Counted from the first letter of the stretch, positions 1 to 9,385 are shown. The stretch: DNA of 64,000 nt from Nitrospira sp. Ga0074138 (GCA_001464735.1 LNDU01000032.1:43256-107255); one strand, 5' to 3'. Translations and numbers: made by a program. Notes: generated by a model not told the origin, from the letters alone.

Positions 1-2493
1 ACTGCCAACGTCGACGTGCTGCGGTCCTTTGAAGAGGCGGTCCTGACGGTGGCTGGTCCCACGACCTTGGAAGTGTCAGGAGGGGAGACCGGGCTTGATG
101 AACAGGTCATTAGACAGGTCAGAACCATCGCCAGCGTAACGTCTGCATCGCCCGTGATTCTACAGACGGCCGTTCGCATGAGAGGAGAGCACGTCGACCA
201 AGCGGTGCAAGTGGTGGGGCTGGATCTTCTGGCCGAATTTAATACACGCGGGTTCCGCATGAGCCAGCCGTCAACGGAAAGTCAGTTGATGGGGATGATC
301 CAGCCACAGGCGGTGTTCTTGGGAGCCCAATTGGCCACGGAGTGGAATCTGTCGGTCGATGAGCAGGTTGATCTTCTCCTTGGATCCAGGCGTCTCACCT
401 GTCGGGTTGCAGGGATTCTTCAAAATGGATCGGACCGACCTTCATCATGGGAACGCATGGCCGTGATGGATATCGCTGCGGCACAAATTGCGTTCGGGAT
501 GGTTGGGAAGTTGGATCGAATCGATATCGTGACCGACGAACACAAGACCGTCGATGAGGTCGCACAGGACCTACGGGCTGTTCTGCCTCCCTATTTGACG
601 GTGGAACGGCCGGCCAACAGGACGAGGCAGGTTGAGCAAATGGTACGCGCCTTCCGTCTCAATCTGACGGTGTTGAGCTGGGTTGGCCTGTTAGTCGGGA
701 TGTTCCTGATCTACAACACGATGGCATTCGCCGTCGCCCAGAGGAGACGAGAAATAGGAATCTATCGAGCCATTGGGATGACTCAGTCTCGGGTGGCAGT
801 ATTGTTTTTGATGGAAGCCGGGTTCTTTGGATTGTTGGGAGGAATCGCCGGAAGTACAACCGGAATGGTGCTCGCGCAAGAGCTGGTGGCGCTGCTTAGT
901 CAAACGATTTCGGATCTCTATGCTCCAGTCGGTGCTGGCGAAGGAGGGCTATTCCAGACCGGCCAATTCTGGAGCATGATGCTCGAAGGCATTGTGATCG
1001 GGTGCGTCATGTCCATGATCGGGGCCGTCGGTCCAAGCCTGGATGCCAGTCGCACCGCGACCGTACGAGCGTTGGCTCCTGGTGACTATGAAGCGAGCCA
1101 GCAGCTACGAGTGGGGATGCTCGCCATCATGGGACTGAGTTTGCTCGCCGTTGCTGGGCTCTTGAGTTTGCTAGGCCCCATCAATGGGATTCCTATCATG
1201 GGGTACGCGGCAACGCTCTGTCTGCTGGCCGGTCTGGCCTGTCTGGCCCCGATCTGTGTCACTGGATGGCGGCGTCCGCGGCAATATGTGGGACGTGCAG
1301 GGGGAGCAGGGGGAGTCATGAGGGGGATTGCCGTGGAGCATGCCTCGCGCAGTCCAGGCCGAAACGGAGTGACCGTCTCTGCCTTGATGGTGGGATTAGC
1401 AATCATGATCGGCGTGCTGGTTATGGTGCGAAGTTTTCGACATACGGTCGAACTCTGGGTCACCGATACGGTCTTGGCCGATCTGGTCGTGGCACCCTCA
1501 CTGTGGCTGCGGGGAACGGAGATCGGAGGCGCAGGCCGGAGTCTCCCGCCAACATGGTTGACCGTCTTGTCTTCCATCCCTGAAGTCGCAGCAGTCGATA
1601 GTTATCGCGATGTCCGAGTGGAGGTGAACGGCCAACGGGTGGCTATCGTCTCACGAGATCTGCGATTACATGCCCAATGGAGCCGGTATCTTGTTCGCCA
1701 GGGCGATTCTTCAGAACAGCTCGTACGGGCAGCCGATACCCGTGGTCTCCTCGTCTCTGAGGTATTGGCTAATCGGCTTGGGGTGGAAGAGGGGTCGACG
1801 CTTGACATTCTGACGCCGAGCGGCCCCGCGCGATTCCCGATCGTGGCCGTGTTTTATGACTATTCGACGGACGGGGGGAAGCTGCTCATGGATCGGGCGC
1901 TGTACCAGTCGCTCTGGCACGATGATTTGGTCACGGTATTCCCCGTGTACATGAGCGCTGGGTCAAGTATTGATCGTGTGAGAGAACGGATCCTAGAACA
2001 ACTGAGCGGCGCAGCCGGCGGAGGGCTTCCGCCGCTTGTGATCAGCAACACTGAGTTACGGAAAGAAATTCTCGACATTTTCGATCGCACATTTCTGCTA
2101 ACCTACGTGCTGGAGGCCATCGCGATCGTGATTGCCATGCTGGGGATCGTCAATACACTGGTCACGTCTGTCCTTGAACGTCGCCGGGAATTTGCGACGC
2201 TACGGGCCATTGGTGGCAGTGCGGAACAAATTCAACAGCTCGTGTTATGGGAGGCGGCCTACCTCGGCGTAGTGGGGATTGTCTTGGGTCTCATTGGTGG
2301 CGGGCTGCTGTCGCTGTTACTGATTAAGGTCATCAATAAGCAATCATTCGGTTGGACGATTCAGATGATTGTTCCGATCGGCGCACTGGCCCAGGCCGTG
2401 CTGCTTGCGGCATTTGCCACCTTGGTGGCGGGCTACTTCCCAGCCCGTTGGGCGGCACGACAACCGGTGGTGGAAGGCTTGCGGGAGGAATAA
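1..2493 (+). CDS. ABC transporter permease, FtsX/MacB type (5' end outside window)
   Basis: Inner-membrane permease subunit of an ABC exporter of the MacB/LolC/FtsX superfamily. The reading frame is open to the first base of the window, so the true start lies upstream. About 830 residues are visible, with two copies of the FtsX core: a membrane block around residues 220-345 containing RRREIGIYRAIG, and a C-terminal one around residues 690-815 containing RRREFATLRAIGG. Further hydrophobic spans lie near residues 365-425 and 450-475, and two soluble (periplasmic) regions separate the blocks. Two FtsX domains in one chain of this size is the fused LolC/E-like form; the ATPase is expected just upstream. 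The substrate (lipoprotein, lipid or peptide) cannot be told. Confidence 0.88.
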   Translation, partial: TANVDVLRSFEEAVLTVAGPTTLEVSGGETGLDEQVIRQVRTIASVTSASPVILQTAVRMRGEHVDQAVQVVGLDLLAEFNTRGFRMSQPSTESQLMGMIQPQAVFLGAQLATEWNLSVDEQVDLLLGSRRLTCRVAGILQNGSDRPSSWERMAVMDIAAAQIAFGMVGKLDRIDIVTDEHKTVDEVAQDLRAVLPPYLTVERPANRTRQVEQMVRAFRLNLTVLSWVGLLVGMFLIYNTMAFAVAQRRREIGIYRAIGMTQSRVAVLFLMEAGFFGLLGGIAGSTTGMVLAQELVALLSQTISDLYAPVGAGEGGLFQTGQFWSMMLEGIVIGCVMSMIGAVGPSLDASRTATVRALAPGDYEASQQLRVGMLAIMGLSLLAVAGLLSLLGPINGIPIMGYAATLCLLAGLACLAPICVTGWRRPRQYVGRAGGAGGVMRGIAVEHASRSPGRNGVTVSALMVGLAIMIGVLVMVRSFRHTVELWVTDTVLADLVVAPSLWLRGTEIGGAGRSLPPTWLTVLSSIPEVAAVDSYRDVRVEVNGQRVAIVSRDLRLHAQWSRYLVRQGDSSEQLVRAADTRGLLVSEVLANRLGVEEGSTLDILTPSGPARFPIVAVFYDYSTDGGKLLMDRALYQSLWHDDLVTVFPVYMSAGSSIDRVRERILEQLSGAAGGGLPPLVISNTELRKEILDIFDRTFLLTYVLEAIAIVIAMLGIVNTLVTSVLERRREFATLRAIGGSAEQIQQLVLWEAAYLGVVGIVLGLIGGGLLSLLLIKVINKQSFGWTIQMIVPIGALAQAVLLAAFATLVAGYFPARWAARQPVVEGLREE

Positions 2494-2529
2494 GGGCTGC
2501 GACCATGTTGCGTGATCAGCAGGGACTGC

Positions 2530-2889
2530 TCACGTGTTGGAGCCCCGTCCGTATTTATCCAAGAGGGTTTGAAGGTCTTCAGGAATGGGCATGGACTGAA
2601 ACGGCGGGACGCGAGCCCCGCCAGTATTGCCTATCGGCACCCAAATTCGTGAAAACAGCAGAGCTCCCAGGATCCGAGGCAGTTGACCGGCTATTTCTAC
2701 GAAATCTCGGCGCCTCCAACCGACCTTCAGCATCCACCAGTGGGTTCGCGCATGCTCAATCGGAAACGATTGCCCCAAGATATGCGCCCGCTCAAGATGG
2801 GTAAATGCGAGTTGCAGATCGCCAGCATCATACTGACCGACTGCTGCCGTCATTTCGGCATCATAGGCTTGTCGGAGCACGGGGTGCAC
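2530..2889 (-). CDS. DUF3703 family protein
   Basis: Conserved protein of 119 residues with the DUF3703 signature near the N-terminus: HPVLRQAYDAEM followed by AFTHLERAHILGQ. The biochemical role of the family is not known. Members are small, soluble and helical and often lie near metal-handling or membrane genes. The start is GTG, with a GAGG ribosome-binding site five bases upstream. It is convergent with the permease gene. The C-terminal third is predicted less regular and carries a proline-rich stretch. Confidence 0.75.
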   Translation of the reverse strand: MHPVLRQAYDAEMTAAVGQYDAGDLQLAFTHLERAHILGQSFPIEHARTHWWMLKVGWRRRDFVEIAGQLPRILGALLFSRIWVPIGNTGGARVPPFQSMPIPEDLQTLLDKYGRGSNT

Positions 2890-3065
2890 AATTACCTCTC
2901 AGTAGAGAGACTTCTTTACTCTACGTGACGAATGGATCACAACCCAGTGTGTTGAGGAATAACAACACAAAATCGAAGCTGGTGGTTTTCGTTTGAGCCA
3001 ACGGGAACCCGGTACGATCATTCACAATAGTGGGCCCACCACATGAATAAATGCGAGGAGCGGTC

Positions 3066-6000
3066 TCATCTCTTTTGATTAACCAGTTCCTCGATTGGAA
3101 GATCCTTGCAGGTTGGACGATACGAATCTTCTGTTAAGTATTCCAACCACTCAGTCCGACGTAGATTTCGATTGGCAATGCGACAAGCTTTGTCAGATAG
3201 GGATTCAAAATTCACATCCCAGAGCGTCAGCACGCCCTGAGGGCTTCCGGCAGCTAAGAATCTGCCGTCAGGACTGAAAGAAAGAGCCTTCACGTTACGT
3301 TGGTCATGAGATAGAGTGATACTCTTCGGGGGATTAACCGTAACGTCCCAGAGCAGCAGTAACCCTTCCTCATTGCTTGACGCCAACACCTTGCTAGTTG
3401 GATTGAAGACTAATTTACCCATCCATGAACCACCGCGTGAACCTCCCCGATATGTTGGTAGGCGGGCAAGCAGAGTGGGATGAGTTTTCATATCCCAGAG
3501 AATCACTGTACCGCTGAGATCAGTGGATGCCATCAGATGGCCGTTGGGACTGAATACAATTTGGCTACAGTTACCGCTAATCCCCTCTAGGGATACTGCG
3601 GAAGAAGAGGGTACAGTTAGATCAATAAGTTGTAATAAGTTATCCTCGCAGCCAATAACCAGCTTTGCACTATTGGGACTGAAGACGGGTCGCCTTAGAT
3701 AGCCTTTACGCGATGGAAGTGCTATTGGCCGAGGTTCTCGCTCACTTAAATCCCACAGCCACACATCGCGTTGACGATCCGTAGAAACAAAACTTTTTCC
3801 ATCGGGACTATAGGTGACAGTTTCCATCTCATTCTGCTGATGGCCTGTAAGGAAAGTGGTTCGAGGTGGGTTCACGGCCAGGTCCCGGAAGACTAATGTC
3901 CCCTCCATTCCGGCCGAAATGAAGCTTTGACCATCTGGGCTAAAAGTGAAATCTCGCACATGCCCATGGTGATCCACTGCCGGAAACAGCTTTGACGACT
4001 TTAGCCTCAAGTCCGAAAGGATGATGTCTTCACCATCGCTTGAGGCTATGAACCGGCCATCCGAGCTGAATCTAATTCTCCAGACAGAGACCCGATGATC
4101 ATGAAGTTTAGTGGACGTTGGCGGCGATTTGGAGAGATCCCAGAGGCGGACGGTCTTAAAATCCCCTGAGGCTAATAGCTTCCCATCCGAGCTTAGCTCA
4201 AGTGTGCCGACAGCTCCATGATGCCTTACAAGGGAAATGGAGCGAGGCGGGGTCGTGCTCAAGTCCCAAACTAATGGGGTGGCGTCCGACGCGTGGACTG
4301 CGAGCACCCTTCCACTTGAGTCAAAATAGATGTCCTCCACTTCGCCACGATGACCGTGTAACGGTAACCGTACGGCTCCTGGACCTTCGAGATCCCATAT
4401 CGAGAACGTACCAACTGAATTAACCGAAGCCAACATTCTGCCATCGTTGCTAAAGGCCTTGGGCCCATCCTGAAACCCCGGTAGGTTAACTACCACTGGG
4501 CGGTCCTCATGCAAATGCCACACGCTAAAAGTTCCTAAGCCAGATCTGAGCACTAGATGCCGTCCATCAGGGCTAAAAACTTGTCCATCGATGGCGGCGT
4601 CTAGATGGTAGCCTTCCAATACAACTGCTCTGGGTGGAGTAGCTTTGAGATCCCATAGCTGAAGTAGACCTTGACCAGGCCCCGATACCAAAGACTTGCT
4701 ATCCGGGCTAAATGCTAAACTCCAAATACCATTCGCAAGAGCTGGAAGAGAAATGGAACGAACTGGTTGTACACTTAGATCCCAGAGCAGCAGCGTCCCC
4801 ACGCTGTCACCCGCTGCAAGCCACTTTCCATCCTGGCTAAAAGCAAGAGTCCTGACATAGTCGCGATAGCCATCAAGGTATACCGGGGTTGGGGGCTTTA
4901 CAGTTAAATCCCAAAGCACAAGGTTTCCTTTTGAATCACTCAGTGAATAGAGCTTCCCGGTCGGACTCATAGCATATGCTCGTACAGTTCCCTCGTAACC
5001 GAGGAGAGGACTGGACCGAGGCGGCGCCATAGTTAAATCCCAAAGCATAAATATCCCTTGATTGGGATTTTCTGAAACTAAGGACTTTCCGTCAGGGCTG
5101 AACGCAAGGCCCCATACACCAACTTCAAGATGAGTGAATTCATTTGTTGTGGATTCGACATTCCATATAAACACGCCATCGCCACTCCCGGAGGCAAGGA
5201 GTTTTCCATTGGAACTGAAACGTAAGTCGCTGACGTAGGATTTATGACCGAGGAGCGACCGCGAACGAGGTGGAGTCTGATTGAAATCCCAAAGCAACAC
5301 CGTGCCTTTGTCATCGCTTGAGGCAAGGGCTTTGCCATCAGGACTAAAAACCATCTTCGTCACTTCCCCTTGGTGGCCGGGAAGAATTACGGATGTAGAA
5401 GGGCTGACACTTAAATCCCACAGCCGCAATCTGCCACCATGACTCATAGATGCAAGAAACCGATTGTCCTTGCTAAATGCTAGTATTCTTCCATCGCCAT
5501 AACGCCCGTGCAGTAAGACAGTAGGCCCAGCCGAATCTAATGTGGTGTAAAGGGCTTGCAGGGCTTCTGCTGTTCCAGCTTTCCTATAAGCTTCCACACT
5601 GAGAAGCAATGCTAAATCAGGTTGTTTTTCCAAATGCTTGCCAGCTTCATTAGCCAAATGACGCGAGACGGCCACCTTATATCGCTCATCGGCCACATAG
5701 GCCTTCCAAATTGCAACACAAGCGGCGACTAGAATCACACAAACAAATGCCCATCCCACGGTTTTTAACCTTCGGTGTTGCCGGACATCTTCACCGTCGA
5801 GTTCGTCTTTTGGTCTTCCAATCAGTGGAGCGGCAATATCGAGGACGGCTGCACGAAACCGAGAATGGCTCAGTGTGAGATTATCCACATTCCTCGCCCA
5901 TCGCAGATCCACATACTTGGGCTCGCTCGTGAACTTGCCAATCAGGTTGGAAGGAAGTGCGGTTCTCTCTGTCGGGTCAAAATCGCCTATATTGTCGTTC

Positions 6001-6386
6001 CAGCGAAGAGTGCCTTCTGTGACGAGAAGGAATAATGTCTTACATGAACGATGTGTTAACCACCACTCAATCTCTTTCTGGACCCACTTGGACTCGGCCG
6101 CCTTGGGTGATGCCATCAGTAGAAAATATTCCGACTCCTCCAGAGCCTTTTGAATGGAGGGCCACAATTCCGGTGTCAGGGCGAGGCTAGTTTCATCCCG
6201 GAATACACGCATCGCCCTCAATCGATTCCAGGGCTTGGCGAACCGATGCAGGGCAACTTGCAGCGATGGAGCCAACATACCATCGGCCGCATGGCTATAG
6301 GAGATAAACGCCTTATACTTGAATGCAAGAGTTCTCGGACTTGAAAGGGTGGGGTTGTCAGCAATGATCGGAGAGGACTCAGCCAT
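3066..6386 (-). CDS. TIR domain - transmembrane - WD40 repeat protein
   Basis: Very long signalling or defence-type protein, about 1106 residues. An N-terminal TIR domain (roughly residues 25-186) starts with KAFISYSHAADG and contains ESKWVQKEIEWW, whose Glu (about residue 105) sits where TIR NAD hydrolases have their catalytic acid. A single hydrophobic span follows at about 209-227, then a linker, then about 18 WD40-type blades up to near residue 1070, most ending in LWDL-like motifs. The topology implies a membrane-anchored TIR fused to a beta-propeller sensor. Known TIR proteins hydrolyse NAD or make cyclic ADP-ribose signals; NADase activity here is inferred. The ATG at 6386 is preferred over an upstream TTG at 6413; neither has a strong ribosome-binding site. 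No partner gene is adjacent, so it may act alone. Confidence 0.85.
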   Translation of the reverse strand: MAESSPIIADNPTLSSPRTLAFKYKAFISYSHAADGMLAPSLQVALHRFAKPWNRLRAMRVFRDETSLALTPELWPSIQKALEESEYFLLMASPKAAESKWVQKEIEWWLTHRSCKTLFLLVTEGTLRWNDNIGDFDPTERTALPSNLIGKFTSEPKYVDLRWARNVDNLTLSHSRFRAAVLDIAAPLIGRPKDELDGEDVRQHRRLKTVGWAFVCVILVAACVAIWKAYVADERYKVAVSRHLANEAGKHLEKQPDLALLLSVEAYRKAGTAEALQALYTTLDSAGPTVLLHGRYGDGRILAFSKDNRFLASMSHGGRLRLWDLSVSPSTSVILPGHQGEVTKMVFSPDGKALASSDDKGTVLLWDFNQTPPRSRSLLGHKSYVSDLRFSSNGKLLASGSGDGVFIWNVESTTNEFTHLEVGVWGLAFSPDGKSLVSENPNQGIFMLWDLTMAPPRSSPLLGYEGTVRAYAMSPTGKLYSLSDSKGNLVLWDLTVKPPTPVYLDGYRDYVRTLAFSQDGKWLAAGDSVGTLLLWDLSVQPVRSISLPALANGIWSLAFSPDSKSLVSGPGQGLLQLWDLKATPPRAVVLEGYHLDAAIDGQVFSPDGRHLVLRSGLGTFSVWHLHEDRPVVVNLPGFQDGPKAFSNDGRMLASVNSVGTFSIWDLEGPGAVRLPLHGHRGEVEDIYFDSSGRVLAVHASDATPLVWDLSTTPPRSISLVRHHGAVGTLELSSDGKLLASGDFKTVRLWDLSKSPPTSTKLHDHRVSVWRIRFSSDGRFIASSDGEDIILSDLRLKSSKLFPAVDHHGHVRDFTFSPDGQSFISAGMEGTLVFRDLAVNPPRTTFLTGHQQNEMETVTYSPDGKSFVSTDRQRDVWLWDLSEREPRPIALPSRKGYLRRPVFSPNSAKLVIGCEDNLLQLIDLTVPSSSAVSLEGISGNCSQIVFSPNGHLMASTDLSGTVILWDMKTHPTLLARLPTYRGGSRGGSWMGKLVFNPTSKVLASSNEEGLLLLWDVTVNPPKSITLSHDQRNVKALSFSPDGRFLAAGSPQGVLTLWDVNFESLSDKACRIANRNLRRTEWLEYLTEDSYRPTCKDLPIEELVNQKR

Positions 6387-6413
6387 GGTAAGTTCTACTG
6401 CTTGCCAGGTCAA

Positions 6414-7081
6414 AAACTTGACTAGATAACCTGCGGGGCTGTGATGTTAGGTTAGCATGCTGACGCTGTCAAGGTGCAAGGAGCCTAGAAAGATAGCGCC
6501 AGGTCTAATCTTGTTCTGTGCATACCCAGCTTCTGGTCTCCTTACGACCCAGACAGCCTCCGATCCCTATATCGTGCGGGTTATTGCGGCCGTCTGGCTG
6601 GCCTATGCGCTCGGCTGGACACGCGAAGGCCCTTGCGGAGAATTCAAACCGTATCACAAAGCAAAAAATTCAAGGGGAAACGAGTGAGGCTCATAAAGAG
6701 TTGCTCATCAACTGCGGAAGCACTGGGCAGGTTTGATATTGAACTAGACGCTCCTGGAGGGGTTTATCCTGCGACGATAAATGAAGAGAGGCTGTACCTG
6801 ATGAGGCGCCGGATGAGCAAGGTTTTGAGTAGAGGAAAGTCGAAAAGTTTCTTCGCCGAGAATGCTATAAAGCCATAATGTGACGGCGGTGCGAGCACAT
6901 ATAAGTTCGGAGGTGAAACATTGGGAGTGTTTACTCGGCGTCGATAATACAGGAGGATTCTCCTGATGAGCCACTAGTACTTGCGGGCGAGGTTTATCGT
7001 GGAAGAAATATCGAAGAGGTATCCGCTCGCGTCAGGCATGATGCATCGATAAAGAGCGAGCGGGTCGTACGAAGTGCGGTT
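6414..7081. other. Non-coding stretch before tRNA-like gene
   Basis: About 670 bases with no convincing gene. Short open frames exist on the plus strand (for example 6457-6687 and 6633-6878) but they overlap one another, lack clear ribosome-binding sites and resemble nothing recognised. One of them (DPYIVRVIAAVWLAYALG) is faintly like the C-terminus of an IS4-type transposase, too weak to call. Confidence 0.4.
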
Positions 7082-7157
7082 TGGTGGCGGTGGGCCGGAT
7101 TGAACGGCCGACCCGCGGCTTATAAGTCCGTTGCTCTGCCGACTGCACTACACCGCC
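7082..7157 (-). tRNA. Degenerate tRNA-like gene, anticodon UAU (derived from tRNA-Met)
   Basis: A 76-base cloverleaf with encoded CCA, same length as the intact tRNA-Met at 11338-11413 and clearly its relative. The acceptor stem GGCGGTG/CACCGCC is perfect. The T-arm differs from the intact copy by paired changes (GGCCG/CGGCC instead of ACCCG/CGGGT), keeping pairing. The anticodon loop reads CTTATAA, giving UAU (AUA, isoleucine) instead of CAU. The D-stem (GTGC/GAGC) has a G-A mismatch and the anticodon stem keeps only three firm pairs. It may be a decaying pseudogene, or a diverged tRNA carried by a mobile element. Bacteria normally read AUA with a lysidine-modified CAU tRNA, so a UAU tRNA is unusual. 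Confidence 0.6.
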
Positions 7158-7247
7158 ATGGCAATATTAAGGGGTCGGATAACTTTGTATGGTCTGAAAT
7201 GTTTCGCCTGCGGTCGGCAAGAGGGCAAGCGATTCGAGCACTTCAGA

Positions 7248-7391
7248 TCAATGTTTCATGTTGCCACAAGCTAAGTCTCCAATGATAAGCGGGTGACAGA
7301 CAACCAGCTCTTCATCCAGCAGTCGGTGAAGAGCAGGGGAGTTGGTACGCAGATGATCGATCCACATGGAAGTATCGACGAGTGTAGGCAT
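7248..7391 (-). pseudogene. VapC-type PIN toxin, N-terminal fragment
   Basis: The start of a PIN-domain ribonuclease toxin: MPTLVDTSMWIDHLR with the first catalytic Asp (VDTSMW), then LVVCHPLIIGDLACGN, the second conserved segment in which the acidic residue is Asp. The frame then ends after about 47 residues, where intact VapC proteins run to about 130. The later acidic residues of the active site are absent, so it should be inactive. It follows the VapB remnant as in an intact vapBC operon. Confidence 0.7.
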
Positions 7392-7422
7392 GACTAGGTA
7401 GGCAGGCCCCGGCGGATGTCTT

Positions 7423-7533
7423 TCAGAAGGGTTCAGTGCCGCCCAGTCGAGCGAGACGCTTGGCTGCTTCGCGAGAAACGAGGGATTCAAGTCCCAAGCG
7501 CACGAGCTGGGTCTTTCCCTGAACGCCAGCGGG
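7423..7533 (-). pseudogene. VapB-type antitoxin, C-terminal remnant
   Basis: Reading the minus strand gives the C-terminal part of a VapB antitoxin: KTQLVRLGLESLVSREAAKR followed by LARLGG and a stop. In-frame sequence upstream hits a stop at 7534-7536, so the DNA-binding N-terminal half is missing. The break lies within about 20 bases of the tRNA 3'-end copy at 7550-7567. The VapC fragment begins about 30 bases downstream. Confidence 0.65.
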
Positions 7534-7549
7534 TCAACCGAAGGTTGGT

Positions 7550-7567
7550 TTGGTGGCGGTGACCCGG
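7550..7567. repeat. 18-bp copy of the tRNA-Met 3' end (possible att site)
   Basis: ttggtggcggtgacccgg here is identical to 11337-11354, the 3' end of the intact tRNA-Met gene including CCA. The first 12 bases also match 7081-7092 in the degenerate tRNA. Integrases that target tRNA genes leave such a partial copy at the far end of the inserted element, so this is a candidate attachment site. No integrase is seen between the copies. Confidence 0.55.
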
Positions 7568-7618
7568 TTTAAGTTTTACCGCACGATGCACCGATCGTAG
7601 AGGGGACTCATCGCCCTC

Positions 7619-8011
7619 CTAGCTAGGACCTGGTGGATCCTCACGATCTTCTCCGGTTAGGAGATCGGCCTCTTGCATTTCAAGTCCCTGCAGCTCGGTT
7701 AGGATACTTTGTAGTGCCTGGCGGCGTTGCTGTAGTCCCTTCTTGGGGATGTCTCGCGTCAGTGGTTCCTGAGCTGATTCCGGCAAATTTACCAGCGCTT
7801 CAGCCTCCCCCACCGTGGCATATTTGTAAGATTCCACATACTGGTGATTGGCGCCGTATATGTTGATTAAGATGTCTTCGGTTTCGGCGTCAAACTGATC
7901 GAAGGTGGGATTTACGGCCGTGTGGTGGGCCAGGCTTTTGAGCTTATCGATCTGAGACTTGAGTGTATCGCTTCGGGATTGTGCATGATACATGGAGTTC
8001 ACGTCAGCCAT
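7619..8011 (-). CDS. Conserved hypothetical protein, coiled-coil rich
   Basis: 130 residues, not recognised. A good ribosome-binding site (GGAAGGAG) precedes the ATG. The N-terminal half is helical (SRSDTLKSQIDKLKSLAHHT), the middle contains a conserved-looking stretch with DILINIYGANHQYVESYKYA, and a second helix runs from KKGLQQRRQAL to LQGLE. The tail is acidic and proline-rich. No signal peptide or membrane segment, so a cytoplasmic helical protein is likely. Confidence 0.6.
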   Translation of the reverse strand: MADVNSMYHAQSRSDTLKSQIDKLKSLAHHTAVNPTFDQFDAETEDILINIYGANHQYVESYKYATVGEAEALVNLPESAQEPLTRDIPKKGLQQRRQALQSILTELQGLEMQEADLLTGEDREDPPGPS

Positions 8012-8225
8012 AACTTAATCTCCTTCCCTGTTAGTCTTCGTATACATTTCTTTCATGGGGCGGAGTAGCTAGGCATTCCCCTGGGAAGGGAGCCTCTGAT
8101 GCATTATCTCTCCAGATCCATCTAAACCAGGGCGTTGCCTAGGCCATGCCATATCAGCAATCATGCTAGGGATATGAACATGACTGCATTTCTTGCAACG
8201 GAATCCATCATCCCAGGAGGATAGT

Positions 8226-8657
8226 ATGAAAACCACCGCGGCCCTTTTCATTATTCCGATGCTTGTAGTGGGCGGAGTTTCTTGCGGGCCGACCACCGAT
8301 ACTATTCGAGCCCCATTTGACATTACGTCCAGCACATCCCCCGGTAACAGCGCGCCCACCGGTCCTGCCAAGGCTCGTCAGCAATTGGAGCGCTTCGTGG
8401 CATTTGCCTTTGATAGCGTGAGCGGCGATATTGCTCATGGCCATGGCGAATATCTGACCTCGCTGGCTGTTTTGGCCGGCATTCCGACCGACTCGCAGGC
8501 CGCCTTTCGGGCGGAGATGCAGAGACGCTATGCCTTAATGTCCGATCCTAACTTGTCCCGCAAAGAGGCGTGGACGCTGGTTGTGAACGATGCCTGGTCG
8601 GCCGGCTACGGAAGGAGCGAGAACGGGCACAACCTTTCCGCGGCGAGTGGCTCATGA
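8226..8657 (+). CDS. Lipoprotein, DUF3015-like
   Basis: 143-residue exported lipoprotein. The signal peptide MKTTAALFIIPMLVVGGVSC ends in a lipobox-like VSC. After a Ser/Pro/Thr-rich linker, the segment QLERFVAFAFDSVSGDIAHG and HGEYLTSLAVLAGIP resembles the DUF3015 family, periplasmic proteins of unknown function. The ATG at 8226 is chosen because it follows a strong AGGAGG site and starts the signal peptide; longer frames begin upstream at 8193. It converges on the minus-strand lipoprotein that follows. Confidence 0.65.
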   Translation: MKTTAALFIIPMLVVGGVSCGPTTDTIRAPFDITSSTSPGNSAPTGPAKARQQLERFVAFAFDSVSGDIAHGHGEYLTSLAVLAGIPTDSQAAFRAEMQRRYALMSDPNLSRKEAWTLVVNDAWSAGYGRSENGHNLSAASGS

Positions 8658-8716
8658 ACAAGCTAAAAGGGCGTCGCGCAGATCAGCTCCCACCAATGAT
8701 CAGGAAGAGGCGGGCC

Positions 8717-9385
8717 TCATCGAAACTGCGCAAACTCTCGTGCAGCGATGGTTCCAAGGCGGGCGTCACCAAGAATTTGACCCTGGATCTCTTGCACGGC
8801 TTCAGAAAGTGCCTGGTTGAGGCGCGTACCAGGGGACATCTCCCCAGTTGTATTAAATCGTTCGTTGAATGAGGAGGAGCCCCGGTATGTACCGACCAGT
8901 TTGCCGCGGTAGGTTAAGAGGAATACAGTGAGGTCCGCTTCCCCGCTGCTGACATGCGTTTTCAGATCCAACACAGTGGCTATGGTTCCGGCATACGGGA
9001 GTTTTGTCCATACCTGCGGTCGGTAGTGCTTGTGCAGTGAATTGATACGAGCCGTCAGAACAAGGTCGGGGTGCGGATCGAACGTGACGAGTTTTGAGAA
9101 CACTCCAGCCTGATCGAATGAGTTGAGTAATGCCTGCTCCACTTGCTTGGTAAGCACCGACGGCGCAACCTTCGCGGTATTCGGTTCGATCAGGCCAAAG
9201 CTCTCCTTGCCGGAGACTAGCGCGAGTGCCGGGTATACGTCATGAAATTCGGCGGTCGCGTCGATGATGCGATGAGTTTGGACCACGCGGATGTCCGGCA
9301 CATACTCTGGTTTACCGCAGCCGAGCACCGCCGCAGCAAGCACTGAGCACACCAGCATGCATATTGGACCATTACGTCTTAGCAT
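8717..9385 (-). CDS. Hypothetical lipoprotein
   Basis: 222 residues starting with a signal peptide and lipobox (LAAAVLGCGKPEY), so probably anchored in the outer membrane facing the periplasm. The body alternates beta segments and helices: a segment around VLTKQVEQALLNSFDQAGVF, a stretch near TARINSLHKHY, then LTVFLLTYRGKLVGTYRG and a final amphipathic helix. This layout resembles lipoproteins that assist transport or envelope assembly, but no family is firmly recognised. Confidence 0.6.
   Translation of the reverse strand: MLRRNGPICMLVCSVLAAAVLGCGKPEYVPDIRVVQTHRIIDATAEFHDVYPALALVSGKESFGLIEPNTAKVAPSVLTKQVEQALLNSFDQAGVFSKLVTFDPHPDLVLTARINSLHKHYRPQVWTKLPYAGTIATVLDLKTHVSSGEADLTVFLLTYRGKLVGTYRGSSSFNERFNTTGEMSPGTRLNQALSEAVQEIQGQILGDARLGTIAAREFAQFR

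Noticed and set aside
1086..1577. 163-codon minus-strand open frame
   Set aside because: Antisense to the ABC permease, composition not protein-like.
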